Assembly: GCA_914767885.1 (NCBI GenBank)
Contig: CAJZBQ010000011.1
Location: 186,001-250,000, forward strand
Source: Blepharisma stoltei
Taxonomy: Eukaryota > Ciliophora > Heterotrichea > Heterotrichida > Blepharismidae
Direction: 5' to 3'
Length of the DNA stretch: 64,000 bases
A program made the translations under genes and the position numbers. Shown here piece after piece: positions 52,309 through 63,716 of this stretch. Below the pieces are notes generated by a model. That model had not been told where the DNA came from, did no database searches, and worked only from the letters and a program-made list of their open reading frames with translations. How positions within the stretch are numbered: position 1 is the first letter of the stretch; each line of letters begins with the position of its first letter.

Positions 52309-55300
52309 TTAATTTAAATTTAATTCAGGCGAATTTTGTGCAAAATTTTTAATTAAGCCTCTGAAATTTTCATACTCATCAATTGCTAGCACAGGACTAA
52401 TATAAGTAGTAAGTGCCAAAAGAGCTTCCATTTCTTCAGTACCAATATCTGAAAATATTTTATTTCTAATATTTGAATCTAAATCATCATCAGAGCTATC
52501 TCCTGATTTTCCATCTTCCACCATCATATCATCTTTTTTCTGTACAAAAGGTGATTTCTTTTGGCTTAGGCTCAATATCTCAATAAGAGCTTTAAAAATT
52601 TCAGATATTTTCTTATTAATTTCTTGAGGCAAAACTTCTTGTGTTATAATCGTTGACAAGCCTAAAGCTGCAATTTTTCTGTCATATTGATGCGAAAATA
52701 TTTCTGGCTTAAGCAGAATTTGTGTGATAATGTAATCTAGATTGGTTTCCCCAGCTGTGTTTGCTGATGACGTTAGGATTTGAAAAGTCAGTTGACAGTT
52801 GTAAGTAAATGATGATAAAATAACTCCTAATAGCCTAGCCTTAAAGAAGCTGTGATTCACATCACTATTAAGCCTTACAAGTGTGGTAGAAATTATATCA
52901 AAAAGATAAGAATCTACCATTCCAGGGTACATCTGCAAGACTTGCTGAATTAATAGAGCTCCTTCTGCATTAGTCGCTTCATTTATTTTGCCTTTGTATG
53001 AAGAAAACATGCAAACCTTGCACATATCAATGACTTTTTTTATCAGCTGAGGGTTCTCTGCAAAGTGCTCTCTCCCGTAAAATAAATAGCAATTTAGGAT
53101 AGGAAAGAGCTGAATAAAGGTGCCTTCGTATTTTTCTTGGACTAAATTCAGCTGGTTTAATAAAACCCAGCCAACTTGGCTGACTGCTTGGCATTTTCTT
53201 ATTAAAGACACCTCAAATAAAATGATATCATCTTCAAAGTCAATATCAGCAGGATTTTGCATATAGTTAAAAAGCGGTAAGAGGGCATACTCTAATTCCA
53301 TTACGTTTTCTACACTCATTTCTTTGGCTTCTGCAATTATCCTTATAATATTCCAACATTTTACTACTATGATTGAACTTTTTTTCTTTTTTTTAGATTC
53401 GCTTTTGTGCTGCATCTCTGATTGAATTTTGCAGACTAACGCCGGGATTAATCGATCTAAGTGAGGGAAAACTGCATCAGTGTTTCCTGTAATTATTTCT
53501 TGCATTGCTTCAAAAAATCCTTTATTTTGTTGTAATGGTATAAGATATATAAAAGTTGTAATAATATTAGGAATTAACGCTTCAAGTCTAATTAGAATAG
53601 ACTCCTCTTGAAGCATATAACTCAGCGTCTCTGAAGCTTGTAAAGTGACCGCTTTAGGTGATGTATTAGGATTGCAGAATTTAAGTAAAATTGTAACAAG
53701 TCCATTATAGCTTTCTGGGCTGGAATAAAAAATGACTTCAGCAAAATAATGCACTAGCATACAAAAACGATTTTGAATCAACCCTTCAGTTGCTAAGCTA
53801 AACACAAGAAAATGTGACCCAATTACAAGCTCGATAGCTTTTAATAAATCATGACGCTTACTAATTCCATATGAAAGTACACAAAATGCATATAAACTTG
53901 TCTCAATTCTAGCTTCTTCGCTTGCTTTTAAAAAATATGTATGCTGAAAATCAGATAAATATATGTCAGAATCAGGATTTGACCTTGTTATAGTCATATC
54001 GATCAAATGTGATAAAAAATTAACAGTAAAGCTGAGGGTCCCGTCAACTTTTTCTGCTAGTTTTTCAAGAAATATTGCGGCTGATGCTTTATACATATCA
54101 GACTCTTGGGTTTCACAGATATCTCGAGAAAAACTGACAAATTCTTCAGGGGTATTTTCAAATTTGTCAATGTCACTTGAGCTCGACATTAATAGTGGAA
54201 GTAAAATTTCTATAATAATTCCTTTGTAATTCATTAAGAAAAAGTTTGAGAATCTCTGATCATGGGCGACTTTGCTTAGAACTAACAAAACTTCGTTCAC
54301 AATATCTGAGATATACTCTGTTTGTAGCAAGCTGTCGTATTTAGGATGCGAAACGATCATATGTAGAGAGCGGACTAGAGGCTCTATTATGCTAAAAATC
54401 ATATGTAGAAACGGGGAGTCTGGCGCTTCAGCTCCAACTAAGCTCATAACTTTTTCAATCCCTTTATCTTCCATATGCTTCTTTTTGCTCTCTAACAAAA
54501 ATTGTAAAAATTATACTGTATTTGATAGATTTTAACTTAATTTATTATTGGCTTAATACGTATTAATTATATTTAAAATTTTATCTCATAAGTTTAAATT
54601 AACACTTTGCAAAATTAGTGATTTCGTCTGATTAAGCTTGCAATGCACAATCTGTGTAGCCACACATATCAATGAAGGCTGAGCTAAATTACTATCAGGT
54701 AGCACAAAATTCAAAATATTCCCAAAACGCTCAGCAAGAATCGTCAAATCTTTTATTTCTGCCATACTTGGCCTCGAGGTAATTTCAAAATGCTCCAGAA
54801 CCGCTGTAATAGTTGAAGCCCATTCATGTAAAATTTCACATGATTCTAAACTGTTTTGTTCATTACTTGTTTCTACTGAAACTTTTAAAGCTTCTAAAGC
54901 TTTATATCCAACAGTAAGTAATGGGTCTAAAAGCTGTTTAAAAATCGGCAAAAGGATAGGATTTTCTGTAAAAACACTATAAATAGCTTTGACTGATTTC
55001 AATGCTCCATATATAGAAGCCACATTATTTTCGTTTAAAGAAAGCCCAATAGACGGCAATAAGCTTGCCAATGTGCTTGACTCAGGATCAGAAATATCAG
55101 ACCCAAAAATAGGGACTAATGCATAGCCTAAAGAACTCCTTATGGATGGATCAATTCCTGGTGCTGTAATTGTGTTATAAATTGATCTGGCCAAGGATTC
55201 TCGCATTGCTGGAGTGATAGCTTTTCCTTCAATTATTTGTCGAACGAATTTTTTGAGATTTATACTTGCTGAGTTCTTGATTTTGTCAGTGAGATAGGGA

Positions 55301-55461
55301 TGAGAGGTAGTGATTATGTATAATAAGGCCTGCAAGTAGTCTTGCTGGTTCTGGCTTAAGTTGTTGAGTTCAGCTTCAGCGAGCTTTATTTCTTCACTAT
55401 TTTTGGAGGAAAAAGTGGTTTGAAGGAGTGCTACTATTTTGGAAGATAAATCTGATTCCAT
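52309..55461 (-). CDS. Importin-7/8-like karyopherin
   Basis: Two parts, ~54590-55461 and 52309-54504, give about 1014-1022 aa, the size of importin-beta family members. HEAT-type helix pairs throughout. The N-terminus (EEIKLAEAELNNLSQNQQDYLQALLYIITT...IKNSASINLKKFVRQ) matches the importin N-terminal Ran-binding region. The middle block NTPEEFVSFSRDICETQESDMYKASAAIFLEKL and the late acidic stretch (VEDGKSGDSSDDDLDSN) before the last helices are typical of importin-7/8. Nuclear import of ribosomal proteins, histones or SMADs is the family role; cargo unknown here. ATG at 55461. The C-terminus may be shortened by the adjacent GC-rich block. Confidence 0.85.
54507..54588. other. Short IES in importin gene (edges uncertain)
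   Basis: Stops lie between LILQSVNLN and FLLESKKKHMEDK. TA pair 54505-06 / 54589-90 removes 84 bp in frame; 54616-17 as the outer edge removes 111 bp and also works. Confidence 0.6.
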
Positions 55462-56013
55462 GATATTTATATAAAATTAGATAATATTGATTTAATAATA
55501 ATTGGAATTGTAAATGCATTTGAAAAAGAAACAGAATTTCTGAGGCAGAGTTTAAATATCAATAAAATAAGGAGAGTATAATATTAATTTTTAGAAGTAA
55601 TACTTGAGAAAAGGCAATTAAACCGTGAAATAATAAGTGGTAAATCAGAAATGATTGGAGTTGCATTATTTAATCTTTATTAAGGTGCTATTAATTTATT
55701 TAATACCAAAATTAGCCCCATAAATATTAACTTTATGTAGTAAATTTTAATTGATATATTTTTGCTTTAATATTTTCAAGCATAATTTTATAGAGACTTA
55801 ATATTAAGATATTAAATTTTTAAAGAGTGGCTGTATAATCAAACAGCTTATAGAAATTAATGAAATTTTAATGTGGAGTTTTGCATGTCCTATATCCAAT
55901 TTAATAAACATATTTTCCTTTCAATCAAAATAATATCAATACTCTCCCTCTCTCTAAACCAGCAATCAATTCTTAGGCCACCACTTAATATCTTAATACT
56001 TATCTACTATTTA
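55462..56013. other. Intergenic spacer
   Basis: AT-rich. A plus-strand open frame near 55873 is hydrophobic low-complexity and not supported. Confidence 0.45.
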
Positions 56014-56367
56014 CTATGCAAATTTCTTAGGATCAATATGTTTTCTAATATACTTCCTAAGTTCTCCTAACGATTTCACCTGTGCTGCCAATATGCACTC
56101 TTTAAGCTTCTCTTTTTGACTTTCTTCATCATGCACCTTCATACACTCTCCTATTTCTGTTACCAATCTCTTATGAATTGGATTAAAACATCTCATGAAC
56201 TCTTCATGTTTAGTATGGCATCTATCTTCACACTTCAAGACAAACCTTTCTCCGTACTTGAAAAATAAATTCATTTCCGAACAGTGCATTGAGCATGAAG
56301 ATAAATAAGAAAACCTTGCAAATTTTACTTCAGGATCTAAGATGACTGCATTTATATACTTGTCCAT
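56014..56367 (-). CDS. Twin CX3C protein (FAM136A-like)
   Basis: 117 aa, ATG 56367. Cys pattern CSMHC...CEDRC (CX3C, 16 residues, CX3C) in a helical protein, then further Cys (MRCFNP, GECMKV, KECI). This resembles twin-CX3C proteins of the mitochondrial intermembrane space, in particular FAM136A/DUF842; the second half also carries conserved-looking charged helices. Family call tentative, location inferred. Confidence 0.6.
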   Translation of the reverse strand: MDKYINAVILDPEVKFARFSYLSSCSMHCSEMNLFFKYGERFVLKCEDRCHTKHEEFMRCFNPIHKRLVTEIGECMKVHDEESQKEKLKECILAAQVKSLGELRKYIRKHIDPKKFA

Positions 56368-56492
56368 GTATTTTATCTAAATGAATACTAAAAATAGTTT
56401 ATAGGGATATAGCTGATTGTAATAAATAAGGGTTTTTTTATATAAATAGTAATATATTTAAAAAAATTGGGATAATTCAAAAAGTTTAATTA

Positions 56493-56684
56493 TTAGAGCA
56501 AGAGTGATGGCAATTTGTGTGTAAGCTTGAGTAGGCCACCTGCGAGAAACATTATTCCGTAGCTGAGTATTTGTAGGATTGCGTCGTGCTCTGTATTTTG
56601 GAGTATTAAGCACATTGTGAGGACGAATAATAGAGCAATAAGATAAAGCACGTCGCCTGAGTTGTGGATAGTTTTGAGCTTCAT
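56493..56684 (-). CDS. Small two-segment membrane protein
   Basis: 63 aa, ATG 56684. Two hydrophobic helices (VLYLIALLFVLTMCLIL; ILSYGIMFLAGGLL) and short polar ends. No family recognised. Coding-like GC and clean start/stop. Confidence 0.5.
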   Translation of the reverse strand: MKLKTIHNSGDVLYLIALLFVLTMCLILQNTEHDAILQILSYGIMFLAGGLLKLTHKLPSLLL

Positions 56685-57184
56685 TTAACGATATTTAAGT
56701 ATAGTGCCATTTTATATGGTGAAGTAAAGAAGCTGAAAATTAAAAATCACTTCAGTTTATAAGAGACTGGTCGTTGGATTCTATTCTAAATCCTTAGGAA
56801 TATGTGAAATATTAAAATCATCAAATATATGATCAGTTTTTTTTCTTTATCCTTAGAGCGGGCTTAATATAATATTTATAAATTTTAACTTATCAAAACA
56901 AATATTTTTATATCATAAAAATCAAATATACGGCATTAAATAGGAAAGTTTATTAGAAAGGGAGCACTAGCTAATCAGATTTTTTAAATCTAATTATATC
57001 TTAGTATATTGAAATTCATTAGCTAAATGAATGATAAAAATCATAAGTCTTAATTTCAGTAAGAAACAGATCCTGAAAAGCCTTTATTTATATCAAATTT
57101 ATATTGAATTAAGTATAAAGATTTCTTAAAAATAAGCAACTCCCATTTCCTTTACTTAACTAGAAAACTTATAATAAATAATAA
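56685..57184. other. Intergenic spacer
   Basis: Between divergent small genes. AT-rich, no ORF supported. Confidence 0.45.
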
Positions 57185-57923
57185 ATGTCTTCAATAAGGT
57201 GGGTCACTTCAGGTCCTCAGTTCTGGGTCACTATCTCCTCATCCGTGAGTGAACAAAAAATTTTGTTCGCTCGTGGAGTAGGTTTAATTTGTTTTTAAAA
57301 ATCTATATATAAGTTTTATATTAAATTCGAAATTTAAAAAAATCTTAATTCGGAAAGCAAAAATTAAGCAGAGTTAGCTTGAGATTGCATTATATTAATT
57401 ATCACTATATCAAAATATTTTTCATAAAGCCTTTTGTTTGCTAACGGAGGGTTGGCTTTTGAATTTTTTTTAATTGCATTGTTCGCTCACGGATGGGGTA
57501 GAGTAAGCTACTGCAAAAGCAAGGGATTGGCATGAGTACTAATGGAATATGAAAAGCAGCAGAAGAAGAGAAAATCCAAGACTTAATTCCATCAAAGAAC
57601 TTTTTAAAAAGAAAAGTTATAGCCAGAATGTATGGAGCCGGCTGCATTTATAGTGTTTTCTTATGGATGGCGCTGTTTGGCCTTAATTTTCCCACTGGCA
57701 AAATTTTTGGTTTGACCAAACCATATGGTACTGGTCGAACCAAAACATTTTTCCAGTGGGAAAATCAAGGCCAAACAGCGCCATCCACAGGAAATTGCAA
57801 TACAAAGCAAAAGCTGAAGACCTCCAGGCAAAAAGATTAACAAGAGACGGATGGAAGCTAAATCCAGTAAAAGCATTTAAGTTCATTCATCCAGATCTTC
57901 GTGGGGATATCAAGCTTGAATAG
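57185..57923 (+). CDS. Small basic protein, MITE and palindrome insertions
   Basis: Segments 57185-57233, 57506-57650 and 57803-57923 give 104 aa: MSSIRWVTSGPQFWVTKLLQKQGIGMSTNGIWKAAEEEK..., continuing FLKRKVIARMYGAGCIYKAKAEDLQAK...HPDLRGDIKLE, TAG. TGA in NGIWKAAEE is Trp. Basic and helical, of ribosomal-protein-like composition, but I do not recognise a family. More than half of the genomic span is insertion DNA, and the two joints are exact. Confidence 0.8.
57234..57503 (-). mobile_element. CTC-type MITE, family 1, in small gene
   Basis: TA flanks (57232-33, 57504-05; extended flanks TAT and TAA differ). Degenerate TIRs (CTCCTCATCCGTGAGTGAAC; CACGGATGGGGTAGAG), core in reverse. Joins QFWVT to KLLQKQGIG. 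Confidence 0.85.
57651..57800. repeat. Palindromic IES, 152 bp removed
   Basis: TA 57649-50 to TA 57801-02. Arms GGATGGCGCTGTTTGGCCTT / AAGGCCAAACAGCGCCATCC, and inner arms TTTTCCCACTGG..., GGTTTGACCAAACC. The centre is CCATATGG. Joins GAGCIY to KAKAEDLQ. Confidence 0.88.
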
Positions 57924-58248
57924 ATAATATGGATTTTAATATAAGTTCAAGCTAAAATTTCAATCAAATTTTATAAGAACATGAAATTTTAAGTTTGTAA
58001 AAACTAAGCGTCGTATTGAATAATTTATGTCCAATTAATAAGAATAACAATTTAAAGCACTCTCTTATTTTCTTATAATAATAGTAGGATTAGACGAAGT
58101 TTTAATATAAAAAGGTATAATGTTAGAAAGTAAATTCTTCTTTTGTAGGCAATCTCAAGTTATAATCTGATTCTTTTTTAATTTCATATTCTAGAACTAA
58201 TAATTCTCAGATTAAATTCAATTAAAATTAGTTAACTTATAAAGTAAT
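57924..58248. other. Intergenic spacer
   Basis: AT-rich. Nothing supported. Confidence 0.45.
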
Positions 58249-58251
58249 TAA

Positions 58252-58558
58252 CTCCCTCCTCAGTGCACAGAGGGGGATTTATTTTTTTTTCCCTAAAAAT
58301 TTTATATAAAATTTATATTTTTTTTTTAAATTTGTAAATATTGAGAAGTAAAAATTATTGTAAAAATTTATATTTTAAAATGCAAGCTTTTTATAATTAA
58401 CCAAGAATTAGATAGAGATTTCATTATACTAATTATCACTTTTTTATTTATATAATATTTTCTATTAAAAAAATTTTTGTTCGCTCATGGAGGGGTGGAT
58501 ACTTGGGCAAAAAGTAGGGATTATTCCAATGGTTTTGCTCGCTCACAGAGGGGGTGAG
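58252..58558 (-). mobile_element. CTC-type MITE, family 1, upstream of MFS gene
   Basis: TAA flanks (58249-58251, 58559-58561). Right tandem TIR intact (GTTCGCTCATGGAGGGG ... GCTCACAGAGGGGGTGAG), left hairpin decayed. Confidence 0.85.
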
Positions 58559-58703
58559 TAAGCAATTAGATTAAATTTTCTCTTCAATGTTTTTATATAT
58601 AAGCTATATAAACCATTTCTAGAGTGGTATTACGAAATTTGGTGAAATAATGGCACATTCGCAAATAATGACAGCAGAACTCATAAATTAATAATTTTTC
58701 ATA

Positions 58704-60646
58704 ATGGATTACAACAGGATGAACCACAGTGAAACTTACAACAAGAAAATTATATGGAAGATGGGTCTGAATGCAAGTCTGGGCTCATTAATCTTTGGAT
58801 ATAATTTTGGTGTATTTAATACTTCTCAAGAGAATGTATCTGCAGCACTAGGATGAAATGATAATAAAGATCTTTATATATCCATAATGACAGCTTTATT
58901 CTCTGCAGGAGGATTATTTGGAGCAACTTCAGCAGGTTTAATCACAAACAAAATAGGTAGAAGAAGAGCCTTGATGCTAATGGATATTCTTCATATGGTT
59001 TCCTGTGCGCTTTTTGCTATAATTTATACTCCATTTTTTGCAGCTGGGAGGTTTTTAACTGGTTATGTCTGTGGAGTCTATTCTACTTTGGTCCCTTTAT
59101 ACCTTACTCCCCACTCAGTGAGCGAACAAACAGAATTGGCTAGAGATTTTATTATACTAATAATCACTTATATATTAAAATTTATTTTTCATAAAAAATT
59201 TTTTGTTTGCTTACAGAGGGCAGATTTTTGGGCAAAAAATAGGGATTTTTTTCCAATGGCTTTGTTAGCTTATGGAGTGGGGAGTTAGTGAAATTGCACC
59301 AGCAGACATCATGGGGAAAATAGGTGACTTATCACAATTGATAATTGCATTTGGAGTCTTCCTGTCATATGTAGTTGGACTTCCTTTGCCAATTGATGAT
59401 AACAATTCAAGCCAGTTAAAATATTATTGGATACTTATGTTTACTGTGCAAATTCTTTTTTCAATAACACAATTCTTTATATTGTATAAAGTATATAAAT
59501 ATGATACTCCTGTATGATATTTATCTAACTCTCCCTGTGTGAGCGAATAAAAAAATTTGTTCGTCAATTTTTTTAAAATTTATATATAAATATAGTAAAT
59601 GTTGTTTTCGAAATTTAAAAATTCCAATTTGCAAAAATCGGAAAACAAATATTAATTTAATTTGTAAAATTTATTTTCGAAATTTAATTTGCTTACAATT
59701 AAACCGATTAGTTAGAGATTTAACTAGCCATCACTTATATATCAAAAATTATTTGTTCGCTTACGAAGGGATTTTCCAATGGTTTTGTTCACTCACGGAG
59801 GGGGGGAATAAGCACCAAAATGAAAAGGCTTTATACTGTCTTTTGCAGTGATACAACGAAACTGGAGCTTACGATGTTTTAAAGAAATTCGGCTCATCAG
59901 TTATCGGAATTCTCGAAGAAGACCACGACAACAGTGGGTTTTCTCAATCAGAACTCACAGTAGAAATCTGTGAAAAAGCTTCTCTCGAAATAAGAGACGA
60001 AATAGATTTTAGTTATAAGGATTTATTACTATTCAGAAAGAAGACAGGAAAAATGATGAGGCTTGGCTTCCTAATGAACACTTTTCAAAGCACTACAGGC
60101 GTTGCAGCTTTGACAGCCTACACTACAAAGATTTTTATGTCCTTAGGAATGGGCACTTTTGAAGCAAGAATTTTTACAGTTGGCCTAGGGATATTAAATT
60201 TCCTCTCAACTTTATCTGTGATTCCAATCATTGATAAATTCAATAGAAAAACTCTCCTGATGACAGGAGTTTCTTGTATGTGCTTGTCTATGTTTTCCCT
60301 TGGATTTATAGCAGAAAATGACCTTACTTCTTCATTTTTGGTATTTACATTTATCATTACTTTTATATTTGGGTACGGTACTGGTATAGGGACTATATGC
60401 TGGGTGTATTCAGGGGAAATTTTAACGTCAAGAGCAATGGCTATTTGTATAGGAGCGAATTGATTTTGGGCGACGGTTGATACTTTCACGTTCCCAAATG
60501 TTGTGAATATTTTTTCTATAGGAGTGGCGTTTTGAATCTATTCAGTTATTTGTTTGATCACAATTGCATATTTTCTGGTTGATTTTGTGGAAACAAGAGG
60601 TTTAAACAAATTCCAAATCAGAAAAGCTTTTGAAAAGTTTAGTTAA
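58704..60646 (+). CDS. MFS sugar transporter (GLUT/SLC2-like)
   Basis: Segments 58704-59106, 59288-59528 and 59812-60646 give 492 aa. Twelve-helix MFS layout: FGYNFGVFNTSQENV in TM1, GLITNKIGRRRALM (A-like loop), GRFLTGYVCGVYSTLVPLYLSEIAPADIMGKIG (TM4-TM5 with the PLYLSEIAP signature), QSTTGVAALTAYTTKIF (TM7), IPIIDKFNRKTLL, and SGEILTSRAMAI. Substrate is probably a hexose at the plasma or vacuole membrane (family inference). Two family-1 MITEs split it, one exactly inside the PLYLSEIAP motif. TGA=Trp at ALGWNDN and TPVWYLS. Confidence 0.92.
59107..59284 (-). mobile_element. CTC-type MITE, family 1 (short), in MFS gene
   Basis: TTA flanks (59104-59106, 59285-59287). 178 bp: the left half is deleted, so the outer TIR joins directly to ...GAATTGGCTAGAGATTTTAT. 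Excision rebuilds PLYL-SEIAP. Confidence 0.92.
59529..59808 (-). mobile_element. CTC-type MITE, family 1, in MFS gene
   Basis: TAA flanks (59526-59528, 59809-59811). Right end ...GGGGGGAA (G>A at the last base). Joins WYLS to KHQNEKALYCLLQ. Confidence 0.88.
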
Positions 60647-61015
60647 ATTTAGAATATTGTCTAAAAATGTCTTTAATTTAATTGAGCAGTAGTCAAAAAG
60701 GGGTTTAAAATACTAAATAGGATGAGTTTGATAGTCTATATAATCAATCTGCTAAACAATTCCTATTCCTTACAAATTATTTTTAGCCTTATAATATTTT
60801 TTTACTTAATATCAGATTTATTCCATCATAAATAATCAAAATTACTAATAAAACAAGGATCTCTTTTAATTGCCTTACAATTAATTTAGCTGATTATCAC
60901 ACAAAAATTGCAAAATATCTTATTTAAAATAATTATAAATCACTTTAATAATGATATTTAATCATTTTGAGATGTTTTCATTAAAATACAATAAGAATGA
61001 GTTTCTAATATTTAA
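60647..61015. other. Intergenic spacer
   Basis: AT-rich promoter-side region of the PP2A gene. Nothing specific seen. Confidence 0.45.
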
Positions 61016-63716
61016 ATGGAAGAAGATCTTGATAGTATTTTATGTCTTATTGACGAACTCAAATCTGAAGACTACACAGTCAGACTTCACGCTATCAGCA
61101 ACCTCGAACAAATTGCAACTGCTATTGGTGACGAAAGAACTAGAGAAGAATTAGTTCCATATTTGACTGAGTTATTAGAAGATGACAATCAAGAAGTCCT
61201 TCTTGCAATTGCTGTAAGACTAGGTGATCTCTCCAAACATGTTGGCGGCGCAGAACATATGGCTTGTCTGCTCTCGCCTCTTCACAATTTGGCAAGCAAT
61301 GAAGAATCTACTATCCAAGAAAAAGCCATTGAAAGTTTAAACCGAATTTCTAGCCAACTACCACCTCCTATTTTAGAAGAAAGCTATGTCCCACTTATAC
61401 AGTCACTAGCGACCAGTGACTGGTATTCTGCAAGGATTGCGTCTTGTTCTTTATTTCACATTGCATTACCCCGCCTTTCTAGTGCGAAACAGAACGAATT
61501 ATCGCAGCTGTTTGTAGAACTAGCTAAAGATGATACTCCTATGGTAAGAAGATCGGCTGCAAGCAATTTAGGAAAAATATGCCAAACCTGGGACAGTTCT
61601 GAGCTTACTAACTCCCCCTTTGAAGATAAATTTTATTTTGGAATCTAAAAATCCTAATTCGTAAATTTGGAATAAAAATTAATATACTTATAATTTATGT
61701 TAAAAATGCAAGCTATTTGAGATTACTAAAATTAGTAAGAGATTCCTTATAATAATTATCACTTATACATCAAAAGTGTTTAAAAAACAATTTTTTGGTG
61801 AGGTTTTCTTAAAAATATTTTTTTTTAATCTACTCACTTACTGAGGATGAAGTAAGCTTTTTGACGTTTTAAGCTTTGACGATCATGATAGTGTAAAGCA
61901 AATGACTTTGGAAAGTGTTTTGAAGATTTTGCCTAAGCATCGAGAATTGATTAGTATTCTTAAAAAGTATTCACGAGACAAAAGCTGGAGAATCCGATAT
62001 GCTGTTTTAGAAAATTTAAATATAATTATTGAAGCTTTAGGGACTGCTCAAGATTTATTAAACGAAATTACTTCTCTACTGAGCGACTCAGAACCCGAAG
62101 TAAAATGCATTGCTTTACTTAAGCTAGAAATTATATTACCTAAAGTAAACGTCGCCACAATAGAAACCCAAATTCTTCCTGCTGTCGAAAAGCTCACAAA
62201 AGACACGTCTCTCTACGTAAAATTATCCTTAATGCAGGCCATTTGCAAGTTTTCCACCTATCTTGGTGACGAAAAGTCTATAATAAGGCTGCTGCCAGTT
62301 GTTGCCCAACTGGTAAAAGATGACAGCTACGAGGTCCGCATGTCCTTTGCTGAAAATATACAAAATTTCAATGCAGCGATTGGCCAGGATAAAATTTTGC
62401 TTTTTTCTGTACCATTATTAATGCAATTGATGAATGACCAACAGTGGAGGGTCCGAATGAAGGTTATAGAGTGCCTACCACAATTAGCAGGACTTCTTGG
62501 AGTAGATAAATTTTCTGAACAAATTGCAGTGCCTATGATGAAATGGGTGGAGGACACTGCCTATTCTGTTAGAGAAGCGGTGTTAGAAGCAATTAGTCAG
62601 ATAACTGGGATTTTTGGCAGCGAATGGACGAAAATTAGGCTTGCACCAGTTGTGATGCAGCTGTCGACGAGCCCGGTTTTTAATAAAAGGATGACAGCTA
62701 TAAGAGCGGTGAGGAAGTTTACAAAAGTGATTGGGCTGGATGAGTCATTTGAGTGCTTAAAAAGCATAATACACTAAAATGGATAATAAACCAATCCAGC
62801 CTCTTAATACTTGTAGCTGGAACTTGTGGAAGGGAAGATTCTACTTGGTAGTGTGTATTCATCAAGTTTTAATTTGTATGTTGAGCACATATCGAATTAG
62901 GCCAACCGCAATTCACATCCAAGACAAGGTTTACCCTATGGAAGATGCAGTCTCAGAATTGGAAAGGGGAGCTCTAGCATAGCATGGCATTTGTGTGACA
63001 AATCGGGCAGTTTTCCCATCATTACGTCCTTGGCTGCGAGCCAATTGGGTTGACAACCTGATAAGAAAATTAATTTTGCGAATTTTCTGAAAGGGCAACC
63101 TTGCTGCATGCTAACTCAGCCCAATACACTCTCTAACTGGTGAGACCCCAGGAGAGAGAATTGTTACTCAGAACAGACACTGCTAGGACAAATACAGAGA
63201 AAATAGCTAAACCGAGATTTTATCAATAATCTTAATTAAGTTTTCGTTAAAGTGAGCTTAAAAAGCCTTGCAAATGATAAAGTTCCTAATGTCAGGTTCA
63301 ATGTAGCGAAAACCCTTATTCCCACCCTCCGTGTGTTAGCAAAACCATTGGAAAAATCCCTATTTTTGTGTAAAAACCCACCTTCCTCAACAAAAAAATT
63401 TTATGAAAAAATATTTTTGATATATAAGTGAAATTTGTTATAATGAAATCTCTAGCTGATTTTGCTGATTTTAAATAACTTGCATTTTTAAATATGAATT
63501 TTGCAAATTAAAATAAATTTTGCTTTCCAATTTTTTCAATTTGAAGAACCCCTTAGTGAGCGAACAAAAGCTTTGTTTGCTCACGGAGGGGGAGTTAAAG
63601 ATTTGGCAGGGATTTTTGAAAATAAAAATGATATAAGGAAACTGTTGGGAGGAATGAAAAATGATCCAGATGCAGATGTCAGGTTTTTCGCTGAAGATAC
63701 TTTAAGATCGTTATAA
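61016..63716 (+). CDS. PP2A scaffold subunit A (PR65)
   Basis: Segments 61016-61611, 61856-62765, 63267-63318 and 63598-63716 give 558 aa, close to the 580-590 aa of PR65, all HEAT repeats. Diagnostic blocks: CLIDELKSEDYTVRLHAISNL, DERTREELVPYLTELLEDDNQEVLLAIAVRLGDL, DDTPMVRRSAASNLGKI, DKSWRIRYAVLENL, QQWRVRMKVIECLPQLAGLLGVDKF, VPNVRFNVAKTL, and the C-terminal DPDADVRFFAEDTL. It holds the catalytic and B subunits of the phosphatase. Interrupted by two MITEs and one retroposon-like element, all removed in frame. Confidence 0.95.
61612..61852 (-). mobile_element. CTC-type MITE, degenerate, in PP2A-A
   Basis: TAA flanks (61609-61611, 61853-61855). Starts CTCCCCCTTTG and ends ACTGAGGATGAAG; the family-1 core is recognisable in reverse (ATTATCACTTATACATCAAAA). 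Joins SSELT to KLFDVLSFDD. Confidence 0.88.
62766..63255 (+). mobile_element. Retroposon-like IES, 11-bp TSD, in PP2A-A
   Basis: 490 bp between GCTTAAAAAGC repeats (62755-62765, 63256-63266). Start ...ACTAAAATGG, end CAATAATCTTAATTAAG type. GC-rich body. Joins FECLKS to LANDKVPNVRF, a conserved HEAT repeat. Confidence 0.88.
63319..63594 (+). mobile_element. CTC-type MITE, family 1, in PP2A-A
   Basis: TTA flanks (63316-63318, 63595-63597). Left end mutated to TTCCC, right hairpin intact. Joins VAKTL to KDLAGIFENKND. Confidence 0.9.

Noticed and set aside
55873-56070. Plus-strand hydrophobic 65-codon frame
   Set aside because: AT-rich low-complexity, overlaps the 3' end of a better-supported minus-strand gene.
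541-63716. Interrupted genes as pseudogenes
   Set aside because: Stops and frameshifts cluster in insertion DNA with direct repeats, and the remaining coding parts are intact and conserved; only 47330-48274 and possibly 27139-28199 look truly decayed.
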